Part shown: piece after piece, positions 48,701-58,020 of the stretch
How positions within the stretch are numbered: the first letter of the stretch is position 1
How the letters are laid out: each line of letters starts with the position of its first letter
From: Linanthus parryae
Lineage: Eukaryota > Streptophyta > Magnoliopsida > Ericales > Polemoniaceae
Assembly: GCA_023055425.1 (NCBI GenBank)
Contig: JALGPY010000006.1
Span: 75,762,435 to 75,826,434, forward strand
DNA: 64,000 bases
Reading direction: 5' to 3'
The notes under the pieces: generated by a model
The model's database searches: none
Told to the model about the DNA's origin: nothing
The model's input: the letters and a program-made list of their open reading frames with translations, nothing else
Program-made: the position numbers and the translations under genes

Positions 48701-51167
48701 CTGGCGGATCTGCATGGACTATCGGAGGCTAAACGATGCAACATTGAAGGACCACTTCCCGCTGCCATTCATGGACCAGATGCTGGACCGGCTCGCCCAT
48801 CATGCCTACTACTGTTTTCTGGACGGGTACTCCGGGTACAACCAGATTTGCATAGCCCCGGAAGATCAGGAAAAGACGACGTTTACCTGCCCGTACGGTA
48901 CGTTCGCGTTTCGGCGCATGCCGTTCGGGCTGTGTAACGCCCCTGCCACGTTTCAGAGATGTATGATGGCAATTTTTTCCGACATGATCGAGAAAAATCT
49001 GGAGGTGTTCATGGACGACTTTTCACTCTTCGGGGACAGTTTCGATGATTGCCTGTTCCATTTGGGCCAGGTTTTGATCCGATGCAAGAAGGCAAATTTG
49101 GTGCTCAATTGGGAAAAGTGTCACTTTATGGTCACCGAGGGGATCGTGCTGGGTCACAGAATTTCCAGCAAGGGACTCGAGGTGGACAGGGCTAAGATCG
49201 AGGTGATAAAGCAGCTTCCATACCCGACGAACGTAAAGGCGATCAAAAGTTTTCTGGGACATGCAGGATTTTACCGAAGATTCATCAAGGACTTTTCCAA
49301 GATCACAAAGCCACTTTGCGCGTTACTCGGAAAAGACGCACCCTTTGATTTCGATGCAGCATGTCGGCAAGCTTTTGACCACTTGAAAGAGAAGCTGACC
49401 ACAGCCCCGGTTATAACCACGCCAGATTGGTCACTCCCGTTTGAGCTGATGTGTGACGCCAGCGACTATGCAGTCGGGGCAGTTTTGGGACAGCGGAAGG
49501 ATAAGGTATGCCACGTCATTTATTATGCGAGCCGGGTACTCAACGATGCCCAGCTCAACTATGGCACGACAGAAAAGGAACTGCTGGCCGTAGTGTATGC
49601 ACTGGACAAATTCAGGCCCTATTTGGTCGGGTCAAAAGTTATCGTCTTTACCGACCATAGTGCTCTGAAATACCTGCTGGACAAGAAGGACGCAAAACCG
49701 AGACTGTTGAGGTGGGTACTACTGATGCAGGAATTCGATGTGGAAATCCGGGACAAGAAGGGTGTTGAGAACGTGGTAGCGGATCACCTATCCAGACTTG
49801 AGAACGCGAAGGTGGACCCGGTGCCGATCAAGGAAAACTTCCCGGACGAACGCATCATGGCAGTCAAGATCGGGAGACCATGGTACTATGCCATAGCCAA
49901 CTACTTGGTAACTGGCACGCTTCCCGAGGATCTCACCCCGTCGCAGCGGAAAAAGTTCATTGCCGAAAGCCGACAGTATTTCTGGGACGACCCGTACTTG
50001 TTCAAACAGGGGGCCGACAACATCCTGAGAAGGTGTATCCCGACCCACGAGGCCTGGAACGTGATCCGACACTGCCACTCATCACAGTGTGGGGGTCATT
50101 TTGGGGGAACGCGAACAGCGCATAAAATACTGCAGTCCGGTTTTTTCTGGCCGACAATCTTCAAGGACTGTCACGACTATGTGCAGGGATGCGATAGGTG
50201 CCAGAGGACAGGAAACACGTCACACCGGGACGAGATGCCGATGACCGTGTGGCAGGAGGTAGAGCCATTTGATGTATGGGGGATTGACTTCATGGGTCCG
50301 TTCCCGTCTTCGATGGGGAATCTTTACATTCTGCTGGCAGTGGATTATGTGACAAAGGGGATCGAAGCGATCGCGTGTCAGAAAAACGATGCAGCTACCG
50401 TTGAGCGTTTTCTGAAACGCAACGTTTTCACTCGTTTCGGGACTCCCAGGGCAATGATCAACGACGAGGGCTCTCACTTCATCAATCGAGTTTTTGCGAA
50501 AGTTCTGAAACAGTACGGCGTGTCAGTTCATAAAGTCTCGTTACCTTACCATCCACAGACGAACGGGCAAGCCGAGGTGTCGAATCGAGAGATCAAGAGC
50601 ATACTCGAGAAAACAGTGAATCTTGGCCGAAAGGATTGGTCAGTCAGACTAGACGATGCGCTTTGGGCCTACAGGACAGCTTTCAAAACACCGCTGGGAA
50701 TGTCACCGTACCAGCTCGTTTTTGGGAAAGCGTGCCACTTACCGGTGGAACTGAAGCACAAGGCGTATTGGGCCATCAAACTGCTGAACTTGGACCAGAA
50801 CCTAGCAGGGGATAAGAGGAAGATGGCACTGCTGGAATTGGAAGAATTTCGCAGAACGGCTTTCGAGAGCGCCAAAATTTACAAAGAGAAGACAAAGAAG
50901 TGGCATGATCACCGTATCACGCCAAAGCAGTTTAACGAAGGCGACAAAGTGCTTCTCTACAATACCCGGATGCGGTTCTTTCCGGGGAAGCTGAGGTCTC
51001 GTTGGTCGGGACTGTTCATCATCAAGCAGATTTTTGCCTGGGGAGCATTCGAGCTGGAAAATCCAAAAGACAACTCCAGTTTCAGGGTGAACGGGAACCG
51101 GATCAAGCCGTATCTCGAGACCGCCGAAGTCGTCAAAATAGACCCGGTCTATTTTGATGACCCGTAA
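45759..51167 (+). CDS. gag-pol: Athila-like Gag-Pol polyprotein
   Basis: A single uninterrupted frame of 1802 residues from ATG 45759. Gag core at about 125-290 ([16 protein letters not shown] ... [14 protein letters not shown]). No CCHC zinc knuckle is visible after it, only a Gln/Ala/Pro-rich stretch. Protease near 649 with [11 protein letters not shown], the D-L-G form usual in Athila. RT about 905-1130 with [23 protein letters not shown] and catalytic FMDD (about 1084). RNase H from about 1228 ([13 protein letters not shown]). Integrase with the HHCC zinc-binding part (about 1440-1490) and catalytic D (GIDFMGPF), D (INDEGSHF) and E (NGQAEVS). The spacing from the second D to E is 36 residues, not 35. 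All catalytic residues are present, so the enzyme set could be active. Confidence 0.96.
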   Translation: MPRLPRDLVTPLDNPEKLYTEQNRRNRESRMATNERDPPENTAAGGQERETRTPAQMARYIEELVTAGLAARSNQRTYNRSGKALVENFEVPTGGHERAIVVPEITAEHFDIKPSTIQTVQTLCPFHGRADEDPNDFIGKFEDYCNKVRYKGVEAEALMLILFPYCLYGVAKDWLESRPPRSITTWEECVADFLAKFYPASRVIQLQSEILSFRQKMGETVVDAWDRLMRLVKRCPNHGFGDAKILQVFYHALDRENADRIDREAGGNFLYHVDKEGAYDLMKQLAKQDTRLFDDRRMAARAEPAVDDRIDNLAKIVHDLVKKVYSDKKTVAAVEEPDLDTAIEELRTEDTNYVQQQWDPSRYRPGTRDHPGFRYGNPNAAVYAPGFQHRPPAQQAAPAQQAQSVPSAQQYDAQMKEIKSMFQTMESRFKHMDTLTADMQTTKTSLRALEVQVGQLAQQLTERQPGNLPSNTVNNPRAQINAISTRSGLALQDPPYPSHARAENSKEVERNLSEQDNSTVDRPQPKGSVEQDAVQNETGAETVPVSKEVPYPLRTRKRDDSKDYARFLEMFKQLQINIPFAEALAKMPTYAKFLKDILYGRRRMSDFETINLTAEVSNCVKNGLPRKRKDPGSFVIPVTLGNAYTGKALCDLGASINLMPLTIFKSLKVGEPRPTRIMLQMADRSVKQAYGVIEDILVKVGELIFPADFVILDMEAGEVPLILGRPFLATGEAMINCKSGELTMQINEEKVKFNVFKNLQLPNYYDHEDIFAIDVVDEGWENEEMDQLWEEIDSMYGEEKEKTRCEHAMRAEDWTTLHRDEDGGQKMILVPSLKEPPALELKPLPSHLRYAYIGENSTLPVIVSSRLSQEQEQKLLEVLREHKEAIAWTIADIKGISPAYCMHKIRIEEGKKPVIQPQRRLNPNMKDVVRKEVMKWLEAGIIYPISDSTWISPVQCVPKKGGITVVRNNDQEQIAQRTVTGWRICMDYRRLNDATLKDHFPLPFMDQMLDRLAHHAYYCFLDGYSGYNQICIAPEDQEKTTFTCPYGTFAFRRMPFGLCNAPATFQRCMMAIFSDMIEKNLEVFMDDFSLFGDSFDDCLFHLGQVLIRCKKANLVLNWEKCHFMVTEGIVLGHRISSKGLEVDRAKIEVIKQLPYPTNVKAIKSFLGHAGFYRRFIKDFSKITKPLCALLGKDAPFDFDAACRQAFDHLKEKLTTAPVITTPDWSLPFELMCDASDYAVGAVLGQRKDKVCHVIYYASRVLNDAQLNYGTTEKELLAVVYALDKFRPYLVGSKVIVFTDHSALKYLLDKKDAKPRLLRWVLLMQEFDVEIRDKKGVENVVADHLSRLENAKVDPVPIKENFPDERIMAVKIGRPWYYAIANYLVTGTLPEDLTPSQRKKFIAESRQYFWDDPYLFKQGADNILRRCIPTHEAWNVIRHCHSSQCGGHFGGTRTAHKILQSGFFWPTIFKDCHDYVQGCDRCQRTGNTSHRDEMPMTVWQEVEPFDVWGIDFMGPFPSSMGNLYILLAVDYVTKGIEAIACQKNDAATVERFLKRNVFTRFGTPRAMINDEGSHFINRVFAKVLKQYGVSVHKVSLPYHPQTNGQAEVSNREIKSILEKTVNLGRKDWSVRLDDALWAYRTAFKTPLGMSPYQLVFGKACHLPVELKHKAYWAIKLLNLDQNLAGDKRKMALLELEEFRRTAFESAKIYKEKTKKWHDHRITPKQFNEGDKVLLYNTRMRFFPGKLRSRWSGLFIIKQIFAWGAFELENPKDNSSFRVNGNRIKPYLETAEVVKIDPVYFDDP

Positions 51168-52287
51168 GAGGTAACAAGGTCGGGCCGTCGACCGTAAATC
51201 ACAAGGCGCTGTTTGGGAGGCAACCCAAAATTTATCGTTTATTTAGTTAGTCTTATTAGTTATTACATTAGTATGTCAGTTCTGAATTTTCGAGAGAGGC
51301 GAGATGAGCGGGTTTTTAACGTTGAATTTGAAAGTGTGCAGAAACAGAATCATCCAAAACAGCCAAGATCAGGAAACCAGGGGGAGAGAGGAATTTTGAA
51401 AAAAAAAAAAAAAAAAAATTGAAAAATTCCATTTTTGCCCTCGGGTTGCGTATATACGCAGCCCCTGCGTATATACGCAACCCGTGGGGGCAAAAGTGAA
51501 TTTTTTTTTTGTTTTTTTGGTTGTTTTCTGGTTGGGTATATACGCAGTACTGCGTATATACGTAAACAGGAAAGAAAAGAAAAAAAAAATTTGAAAATTT
51601 TTCAAAACCCCGGGGGTATTTTGGTCATTTCGACCAAATTAGGTCATATGCAAGGGGGGGGGGGGGGACGGGTTGCCATTGTTGGCACCTCCCTTTCTCT
51701 CTCTACCTCCATTTGCTCTCACTTGAAGAACAAAATTTTTGACTCGGACCTCCAAATCAAATTCCGGGCACATTTCTGGAATCCCCTCGTCGCAAGGAGC
51801 AAGATTCATCCATCCAATTCCAGAAACAAGTGAAAATCGAGAGAGCAAGTTCCATCAAAAAGTGAGGTGTTCTTGAAGAAAAGTGCAGATTCGGAGGTGT
51901 TAGAGCAAGAACTTGCAAAATCCGTAGAAGGGAACGTGAACGAGGAGATCGAGGGCTTCGATTTGGTGGGCTCGGAATTCAATTCCGGGCAGTTGACTTT
52001 TCCGGCAACCACCGGCGGTTTTCCGGCGACTTTCCGGGCAGAATCTCCGGTCTTCACCCCTGTTTAGGGAAGGTCGAAAATCTCATCCCTCGCTTTATTT
52101 TCCGTTTTGGCACGGCCCGTAGCCGGGCCCGTTATTTTTCGGTAATTTTGCATTTGGAGCGGCACTTGCCGTGTGGACCTCTGGTAGATCTTAGGTGGAT
52201 TACCTATTGCGACACACTAATTTTGTGCACGTTTCACGTTTTGCTCTATTTCCCGAGTCGACGCGTTTTTCGCGATTTTAGGCTGTT
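51168..52287 (+). other. Spacer between pol and the second frame
   Basis: Begins with a GGCGCTGTTTGGGAGGCAAC motif (from 51205), a sequence commonly seen just after pol in Athila elements. It holds A and G homopolymer runs and two palindrome pairs. No convincing gene. Confidence 0.6.
51447..51564. promoter_or_regulatory. Two palindrome pairs in the pol-ORF2 spacer
   Basis: TGCGTATATACGCA at 51447-51460 and 51466-51479 (19 bp apart), then the variants TGGGTATATACGCA at 51533-51546 and TGCGTATATACGTA at 51551-51564 (18 bp apart). Confidence 0.7.
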
Positions 52288-54123
52288 ATGGAGTTTCATG
52301 TGCCCATCTTAGACCATAACCGAGATGACATCCCTACGGATTATGAGCCGGAAGAGCTTACCCCTTTGCTATTTGACAGTTTTAGGTTCGTTAGCTATCA
52401 AGCCCAATTTTACTTTATGACGGCGACCAAAATGAGTCATAGCATTCCCGTAGACTATAAGTTTGAGGTCGACCATACTTACATGCCGCCAGAGATGGCC
52501 GCCTATGCGAGTCGACCGGACATTTTCGGGACGTCCCTAGCGGGGTTCCCGGACTTGTCCGATACTGACTTGGTGCGTGAGTTCTACGCGAACCTCATGT
52601 GCAGGGGGGAGGGGGAAGCCAATGGGGATGTCCGTTGGGTCTATATGAGGCGTACGTTTATATTGCTCACGGCGGATACCATCCGCCAAGCATATCAGAT
52701 TCCGATGCGTCACATCTCGTGCGCATATGCCGAGTGTGCTGACTACCCGCCGAGCGATGCTGAGCTTTTGCGGGTTGTGACTGGGGGGCACCCGGGTGCC
52801 CATTTCGAGAGAGAGGGGCCAGGCGAGATAGGCAAGAAATTGCATTCTCGTTTTATTGCCGGCCCGCCACGGTGGTGGGCCGAGTGGGTAGTGAACAGGG
52901 TTGTAGGTATTAAACACTTCACCTACCTTGACTTCGAGTACGTACTCTTAGTCTATTGCCTTGTGCTGGGACGAGACGTGGACATTCCTCGTCGGATTTG
53001 GGTGTATATGATGGAGCGGAACTGCACCGGTAGCAAGAAGGGATTGGGGTACGCCAACCTCATTGCCAAACTTGCACGGGAGTACGAGGTTCCGATGGAT
53101 GATTTACAGGGTGACTTAGCACCTCCTTTGCTCCGGCCTTATAGGAAGCTTATTACTCGTCACCCGGGCCCGCCTCCGCCAGTTGTTGACCTCGATGAGG
53201 ATGACGACTTTATGGAGGAGGACCCGGCACCTGCCCCTGCCCCTGCCCCTAGGAGGCGATCGACTCAGGAGCGACCAGTCAGTCGCCAGGCACCGGCCGG
53301 ACTCCGGCGATGCCGTACTTCTCGAGAGAGCGAGCGCCCCGAGTCGAGTAGGCAGGGGACTGAGAGGAATGCCCAGCCTCAGCCTGCCCATGAGAGAGAG
53401 AGCCCGGCCCCGCGGGCCAACCCGTCCCCACGAGCTAGACCGGCCCCGCCCCGTAGACTGCCCCGAGTGGATGAGAGATTTGAGGGCTGTCGGGGTGGAC
53501 GCAAGTCCATTGGAGAGAAGGTGTTAGAGGGAGTGGGCAAGATCTGGAGAGCGGTGACGCATGTCCGCCGGACTCAGCGGAAGGTCACCAAGGACACCCA
53601 GGCTGCACTTGCGAGTATTCGAGAGGAGCAGCGGGATGCGGCTCGGCACGCAGGCCGAGACCCGCCACTCCCGCTATATTTTCCACCCACCTACTCCAGT
53701 AGCTTTACCGAGGGATGGTCGGATGACGGGGACTCTAGCGAGTACACGTCTGCTCCACCACCCCCGACCCAGCCACCACCACCGACTCAGCCATCACCAC
53801 CACCTGCCAGACAGGAGAGACGGCAGCCTGGGACACGATCCCGGCAGCCTACGGGTCGTCAGGCTGGGACCCGTACCCGACAGACTGGGACCCGTACCCA
53901 GCAGACTGGGGCCCGTTCTCACCAGCAGTCCAGTGGCAGGACGACTTTGCGGTCCCAGCCACCTAGCAGTTGGACTGGGTCCGAGTCGCAGTCCTCGGAT
54001 TACCGGCCCCGTACACGGGCTCGCCAGCCGGTATTTAGGACTGATTCAGAGAGCAGCTCACCGGGTAGCATTTCCGGTACGTCCGAGACCGGGTCCGACC
54101 CGACATTTTTTCCGGACGAGTGA
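52288..54123 (+). CDS. Second open frame of the Athila-like element, putative plant transposon protein-like
   Basis: 611 residues from ATG 52288, downstream of pol where Athila elements carry an extra, so-called env-like frame. Residues about 1-290 form a compact domain (EFYANLMCRGEG, WVYMRRTFILLTADTIRQAYQIP, RWWAEWVVNRV) resembling the plant transposon protein family found with Athila-type elements. From about 300 the protein is low complexity: acidic, AP repeats, then a Ser/Arg/Pro/Gln-rich tail with GTRTRQT-type repeats. I see no signal peptide; one hydrophobic stretch (YVLLVYCLVLG, about 224-234) sits inside the folded part, so an envelope role is not supported. The basic tail could bind nucleic acid. 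The function is unknown. Codon use and GC content resemble gag-pol. Confidence 0.75.
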   Translation: MEFHVPILDHNRDDIPTDYEPEELTPLLFDSFRFVSYQAQFYFMTATKMSHSIPVDYKFEVDHTYMPPEMAAYASRPDIFGTSLAGFPDLSDTDLVREFYANLMCRGEGEANGDVRWVYMRRTFILLTADTIRQAYQIPMRHISCAYAECADYPPSDAELLRVVTGGHPGAHFEREGPGEIGKKLHSRFIAGPPRWWAEWVVNRVVGIKHFTYLDFEYVLLVYCLVLGRDVDIPRRIWVYMMERNCTGSKKGLGYANLIAKLAREYEVPMDDLQGDLAPPLLRPYRKLITRHPGPPPPVVDLDEDDDFMEEDPAPAPAPAPRRRSTQERPVSRQAPAGLRRCRTSRESERPESSRQGTERNAQPQPAHERESPAPRANPSPRARPAPPRRLPRVDERFEGCRGGRKSIGEKVLEGVGKIWRAVTHVRRTQRKVTKDTQAALASIREEQRDAARHAGRDPPLPLYFPPTYSSSFTEGWSDDGDSSEYTSAPPPPTQPPPPTQPSPPPARQERRQPGTRSRQPTGRQAGTRTRQTGTRTQQTGARSHQQSSGRTTLRSQPPSSWTGSESQSSDYRPRTRARQPVFRTDSESSSPGSISGTSETGSDPTFFPDE

Positions 54124-56044
54124 GTGCCATGAGGGCATGCCACCTCTTAGTGGGGGGGTGGTAGTCGTGTCTGCATTAACCCGGTCTGCACGTTTTTTCG
54201 TATTTATTTTTATTTTAATTTTTATTTTTGAGTCAGCATATTTTCTTTATTTGAGTCAACCCACCATAATCATTCTGGCCATGCATTGTATATAATTTAA
54301 AAAAAAAAAAAAAAAAATTGAAAAAGTTGAAAAATTAAAAATTTTTTATGCTGCTGGTTGGGTATATACGCAGGACCTGCGTATATACGCAAACAGCAAG
54401 TATAAATTATTTTCAAAAAAAAAAAAGTTTAAAATCAGAAAATTTTGAGAAAGGGCAATCGAGATAACGAAAACAGTGAAGAAATTGAGTTTGAATCCTT
54501 TCAAAGAAAAGAAAACTTGCACCGAGGTATAGTAGATAGGTGAGAGCCAGTGACCTTTGGAATCCGCAAGTAGTTATCGACTGAGCGAAAAATCCGACTA
54601 GTTGCTACACCACCGTCACATAGGTAGTCGACAACCCGCCCACGGGCGCCGTCACGGTCATCGCATTTTTCGGTGGAGTGACTGGCTATCAAGGGACCTC
54701 ACGTCCTGTTTCTTTCCCTTAGGTCCAATTAGACAAGCCGTTTGAAGCCATTTACCCTCTTTCTTCGTAGCCACTTTAGCCTAGGCAGCCTTCTTTGAGA
54801 CCTCATCAGTCGATAGTTGGCTATTCTACGTGTTATGACGGAGGGAGTGAGTAGGGGACAGGTTTTAGATAGGGGAGCTTCATGAGATATCAGTTTTGGA
54901 CAGTTTCGGTTTTGACACGTTTTTCGAGGGAAGGACAGGGTGAGTGAGAGGCGACAGTGCATTAATTTGCGGAGGTGGATCACTTCACTACATGGTGACC
55001 ACAGGAGGAGTTAGTCGCGTGCGAGCATCTTTTCGCACAAACCGGGGTTCCGGGGGGTTGTAGGGTCGATTGGTGGTTGTGCCGTTTTTCTACATCTTTG
55101 GTGATGAGGAGGTTCGGTGGGACTGCACGGTATTATTTCGACTACAGGATCAGCGCTTCAGGATTAGTGTGGGGGTACTTCACATGAGGACATTTTACGT
55201 ACCCCACGACAGAGATTTATTTTCACTCACTCAACTTTAGTCAGTTTAGCATTGTTGATATTCGTGTGCGTATGTATATATAGTTGTGAAAAAAAAAAGA
55301 AGAAAAACAAAAGAAAAAAAAAAGAGAAAAGGAAAAAGAAAAAAAGAAGAAAAATTATTATGATCTAGTTTTTAGTTTGTTTTGGGTTTTTGTTGTTTAA
55401 ATAAAAAGCTGAGTGAGTGGTACAATTTTCGAGACGTTTTGCACCGCTTCACATTTGTGGCCGCAAGCACGGCAAGAAGACACCGGGGGACAGGAGAATT
55501 GGGAAAGCAGGAACTTAGGTGTTTCGGGCAGTTTTTCGGGATCTCGGTGAGGGGTGTGAGTTTGGTAAATTGTGAGAATGTCATAACATGTAGGATTATG
55601 CCGTACCTTGATACATATATCTATCCTACCTGATTAGGCATAGATCCTTTCGGAAATAGCTCGGATGGTAAGTTAGCTAGGGATTTGCTCAGTTTGATAA
55701 CCAAAGTAATAGTTCTTCGGTCCAGTGCTTAAATCCACCATATAAATCTGTTCAGACTTACCGATCGCTTGCAGGGAAGTAAATTCTGAAAAGTATGAGA
55801 TCACGAGGACACACTGTTTATGTCTTTGAGGTTGCCCGATCTCGCCAAAAAAAATATTTTTGTCACTAGTCTGTTTTGAGTCGTTTGAGTCTGTGTATAT
55901 TCTATCTGAGTCAGTTTTTCTATCGAGTCATCCGGTTGAAAGGTTCGGGTCGAAAGCGTATGCAACGGTAGGGTATGTACAGAGTCAGTCACGAGGACAG
56001 AAATGCAGGCTAGAGTTGGCAGGATTGCTCGGGACGAGCAATGT
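54124..56044 (+). other. 3' internal non-coding region of the Athila-like element
   Basis: Almost 2 kb without a gene. It contains A-rich runs, one palindrome pair (54359-54391) and two sequences that resemble the terminal purine tract (54147-54164, 55164-55180). Confidence 0.6.
54359..54391. promoter_or_regulatory. Palindrome pair in the 3' internal region
   Basis: Variant TGGGTATATACGCA at 54359-54372 and perfect TGCGTATATACGCA at 54378-54391, starts 19 bp apart. Confidence 0.7.
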
Positions 56045-56060
56045 TTAGTGCGGGGGTATT
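56045..56060 (+). other. Polypurine tract of the Athila-like element
   Basis: TTAGTGCGGGGGTATT directly before the 3' LTR. Confidence 0.8.
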
Positions 56061-57665
56061 TGATAACGCCCAATTAGGGGTTATCTTTTAGCCTGATTTC
56101 ACGAGTATTTGTGCCGGAATTAGCGGTTTTTGCCGGAAAACGCCTTAGAATGCCCCGGGAATCTAGAACGAGACGTTTATTCATACTTGCTGGATTTCTG
56201 CTTATTTCTGCTCATTTCTTGCTATATTTGGATATGATCGCGGGTGTTCGTTCGTGTTGCCTTTTCAGGAACAGGTTCGGGAGGTGCATCGGGAAGCGTG
56301 CCGGGACCAAGCCGGGACCGTCTCGGGAAACGTGCACAAGACCGGGACACGACGGGAACACGGAAAAGCAGAAGTACATCGAAGAGGCAAGCCGGGAGCA
56401 TCAGGAAGAAGAGTGGGACCCAGGGGACCAGTCCTGGCCCACCAGAGGACCAAGTGGGCCCCACCTACCCCACGGCCTGCGTATATACGCAGGCCCTGCG
56501 TATATACGCAGCACCTGCGTATATACGCAGGCAGTGGGGAGGTGGGGGGATCTTGGTTGGGCCCTGGTTGCGTATATACGCAACCCCTTCGTATATACGC
56601 AGCCAGTTTGACTTTTTGACAAAGACGGTGGACCGATGGCATATTCCGTAATTTCGAGCACAAGCGTTTTCAGCAAACAACACTATTTAAAGACTCGTCC
56701 AGACTCGTTTTGAAGACACACGAAGACACAGCACAATTCACAGCACACCCGAAGGCCAAGTCGGAGCATTCACGGAGAGCACGAAAGCGCGATTCGAGAT
56801 TCGAAGACTTAGTTTGATTTCGTTCTCTCTCTTTATATTCAGAAACTGCGTTTTGTACTATGTCTAGTCGTAGCTAAACTTTTCACATAGGTTCTCGGTG
56901 AACCTAGGGTTTCGTACTCAGATTTTATGATTACTACGTTTATGGATTCATGATGATTGTCTTAATTCAGCAAGTTGTATCTGTTATTCTGGTTTTGATT
57001 ATTATCGTATATGCATGATAGGATTGATCACCCAGGATTGCTATAGACCCGAGCTTGTAGGTGAAAACGTCAAGTTAGGGTTAGGAAGAAAAACCGGGAT
57101 TTAGTACCTTACCCTGATAGACCGACCAGAGAAAGGGAGATAGGGCTAGCATTGAAAAACGTGAGACCAACTGTTAGAGAATTTGACCCGGGCCATCCGG
57201 ACAGGTTAGAAACCCTAACAGGATTAGACCGAGACTGCAGACTTAGGCAGCTTAACAAGAATCCGAAAGTCTGCAGGATCGGGATTACGTGTGGAAGCTG
57301 AAAAGTCACTGCACAACTGGTACGTTGCACAGATACCGAAACTGCTGAGTGTTTTCATAAACGAACGTAAAACTGAAATCTGTAGAAACCCTAGGGGATC
57401 CTGGAGCCTAGTCTTCATCTATTATCGTTACAACAAAATCAGCTTATTTCAGAAAACGTCACAAAAATATTTACAGTTTTAAATTCTGTTTTTAGTTTAG
57501 TCACTATAATCACAACCTACTCCTCCTGGTTACTACTCTTGGGAAACCGAAACTGACAACTTGAGTAAACCCGAAACAGTCCTCGTGGGAACGATAATCC
57601 GAGTCTAATTGCACCCGGTACTACGAGATTCGTACACTTGCGATAGCACGTTAGTTTGCGCATCA
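56061..57665 (+). repeat. 3' LTR of the Athila-like element
   Basis: 1,605 bp. Same as the 5' LTR apart from two extra 19-bp units in the palindrome array and about six substitutions. TATTTAAA at 56684-56691. Confidence 0.95.
56478..56601. promoter_or_regulatory. Palindrome cluster in the 3' LTR
   Basis: TGCGTATATACGCA at 56478, 56497, 56516 and 56569, and the variant TTCGTATATACGCA at 56588. Starts are 19 bp apart within each group. Confidence 0.7.
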
Positions 57666-57978
57666 CATAACGTGCTGTAACGGTCCCTATATATGAGGAC
57701 GAACGTGCCGTTGTGGTTAAGCTAATTAAGCCGCCATTAATGGGCGCATTAACCACACTACAACGGTCACGTTCCCTGCTATATATAGGACGTTAACCTT
57801 TCCATACAAAAAAAGGACACACCTGCCATACGCGGAAGCTCTGCCGAACCTCTGTCTCTCTCTCAGACATTACTATTGCCTTACTCTCTCCCTACACACA
57901 ACCCAACTCTTCCTGTGCGATCTCTGATCCTCTACATACAGTGTACACGGAGGTCTCCCCGCCGAAATCTCTTGTGCA
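57666..57978 (+). repeat. LTR between copies B and C, right part
   Basis: Resumes with the duplicated CATAA and ends CTTGTGCA at 57978. Compared with 31859-32366 this LTR carries about 118 extra bases (about 57692-57812) with an imperfect inverted repeat and a second TATA box. Confidence 0.85.
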
Positions 57979-58020
57979 CATTTTGGTGAACCCGACGTAA
58001 ACTTACCAACAAAAGCAACC

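Larger units (their letters stand above)
44048..57665 (+). mobile_element. Complete Athila-like Ty3/Gypsy retrotransposon
   Basis: 13,618 bp, inserted into the LTR between Tat-like copies B and C. Target duplication CATAA at 44043-44047 and 57666-57670. 5' LTR 44048-45614 (1,567 bp), 3' LTR 56061-57665 (1,605 bp), both TGATAACGCC ... GCGCATCA. The 38-bp length difference is two 19-bp palindrome units; otherwise I count about six substitutions. tRNA-Asp-type primer site, long gag-pol, a second downstream frame and a purine tract fit the Athila lineage. It looks recent and may be autonomous. Confidence 0.95.

Noticed and set aside
52288..54123. An envelope glycoprotein in the Athila-like element
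   Set aside because: No signal peptide, no terminal membrane anchor and no Cys-rich ectodomain; described instead as an unknown second-frame protein.
53561..54295. A 244-codon plus-strand frame overlapping the second Athila frame
   Set aside because: It lies in another frame of GC-rich, repetitive coding sequence; a shadow.
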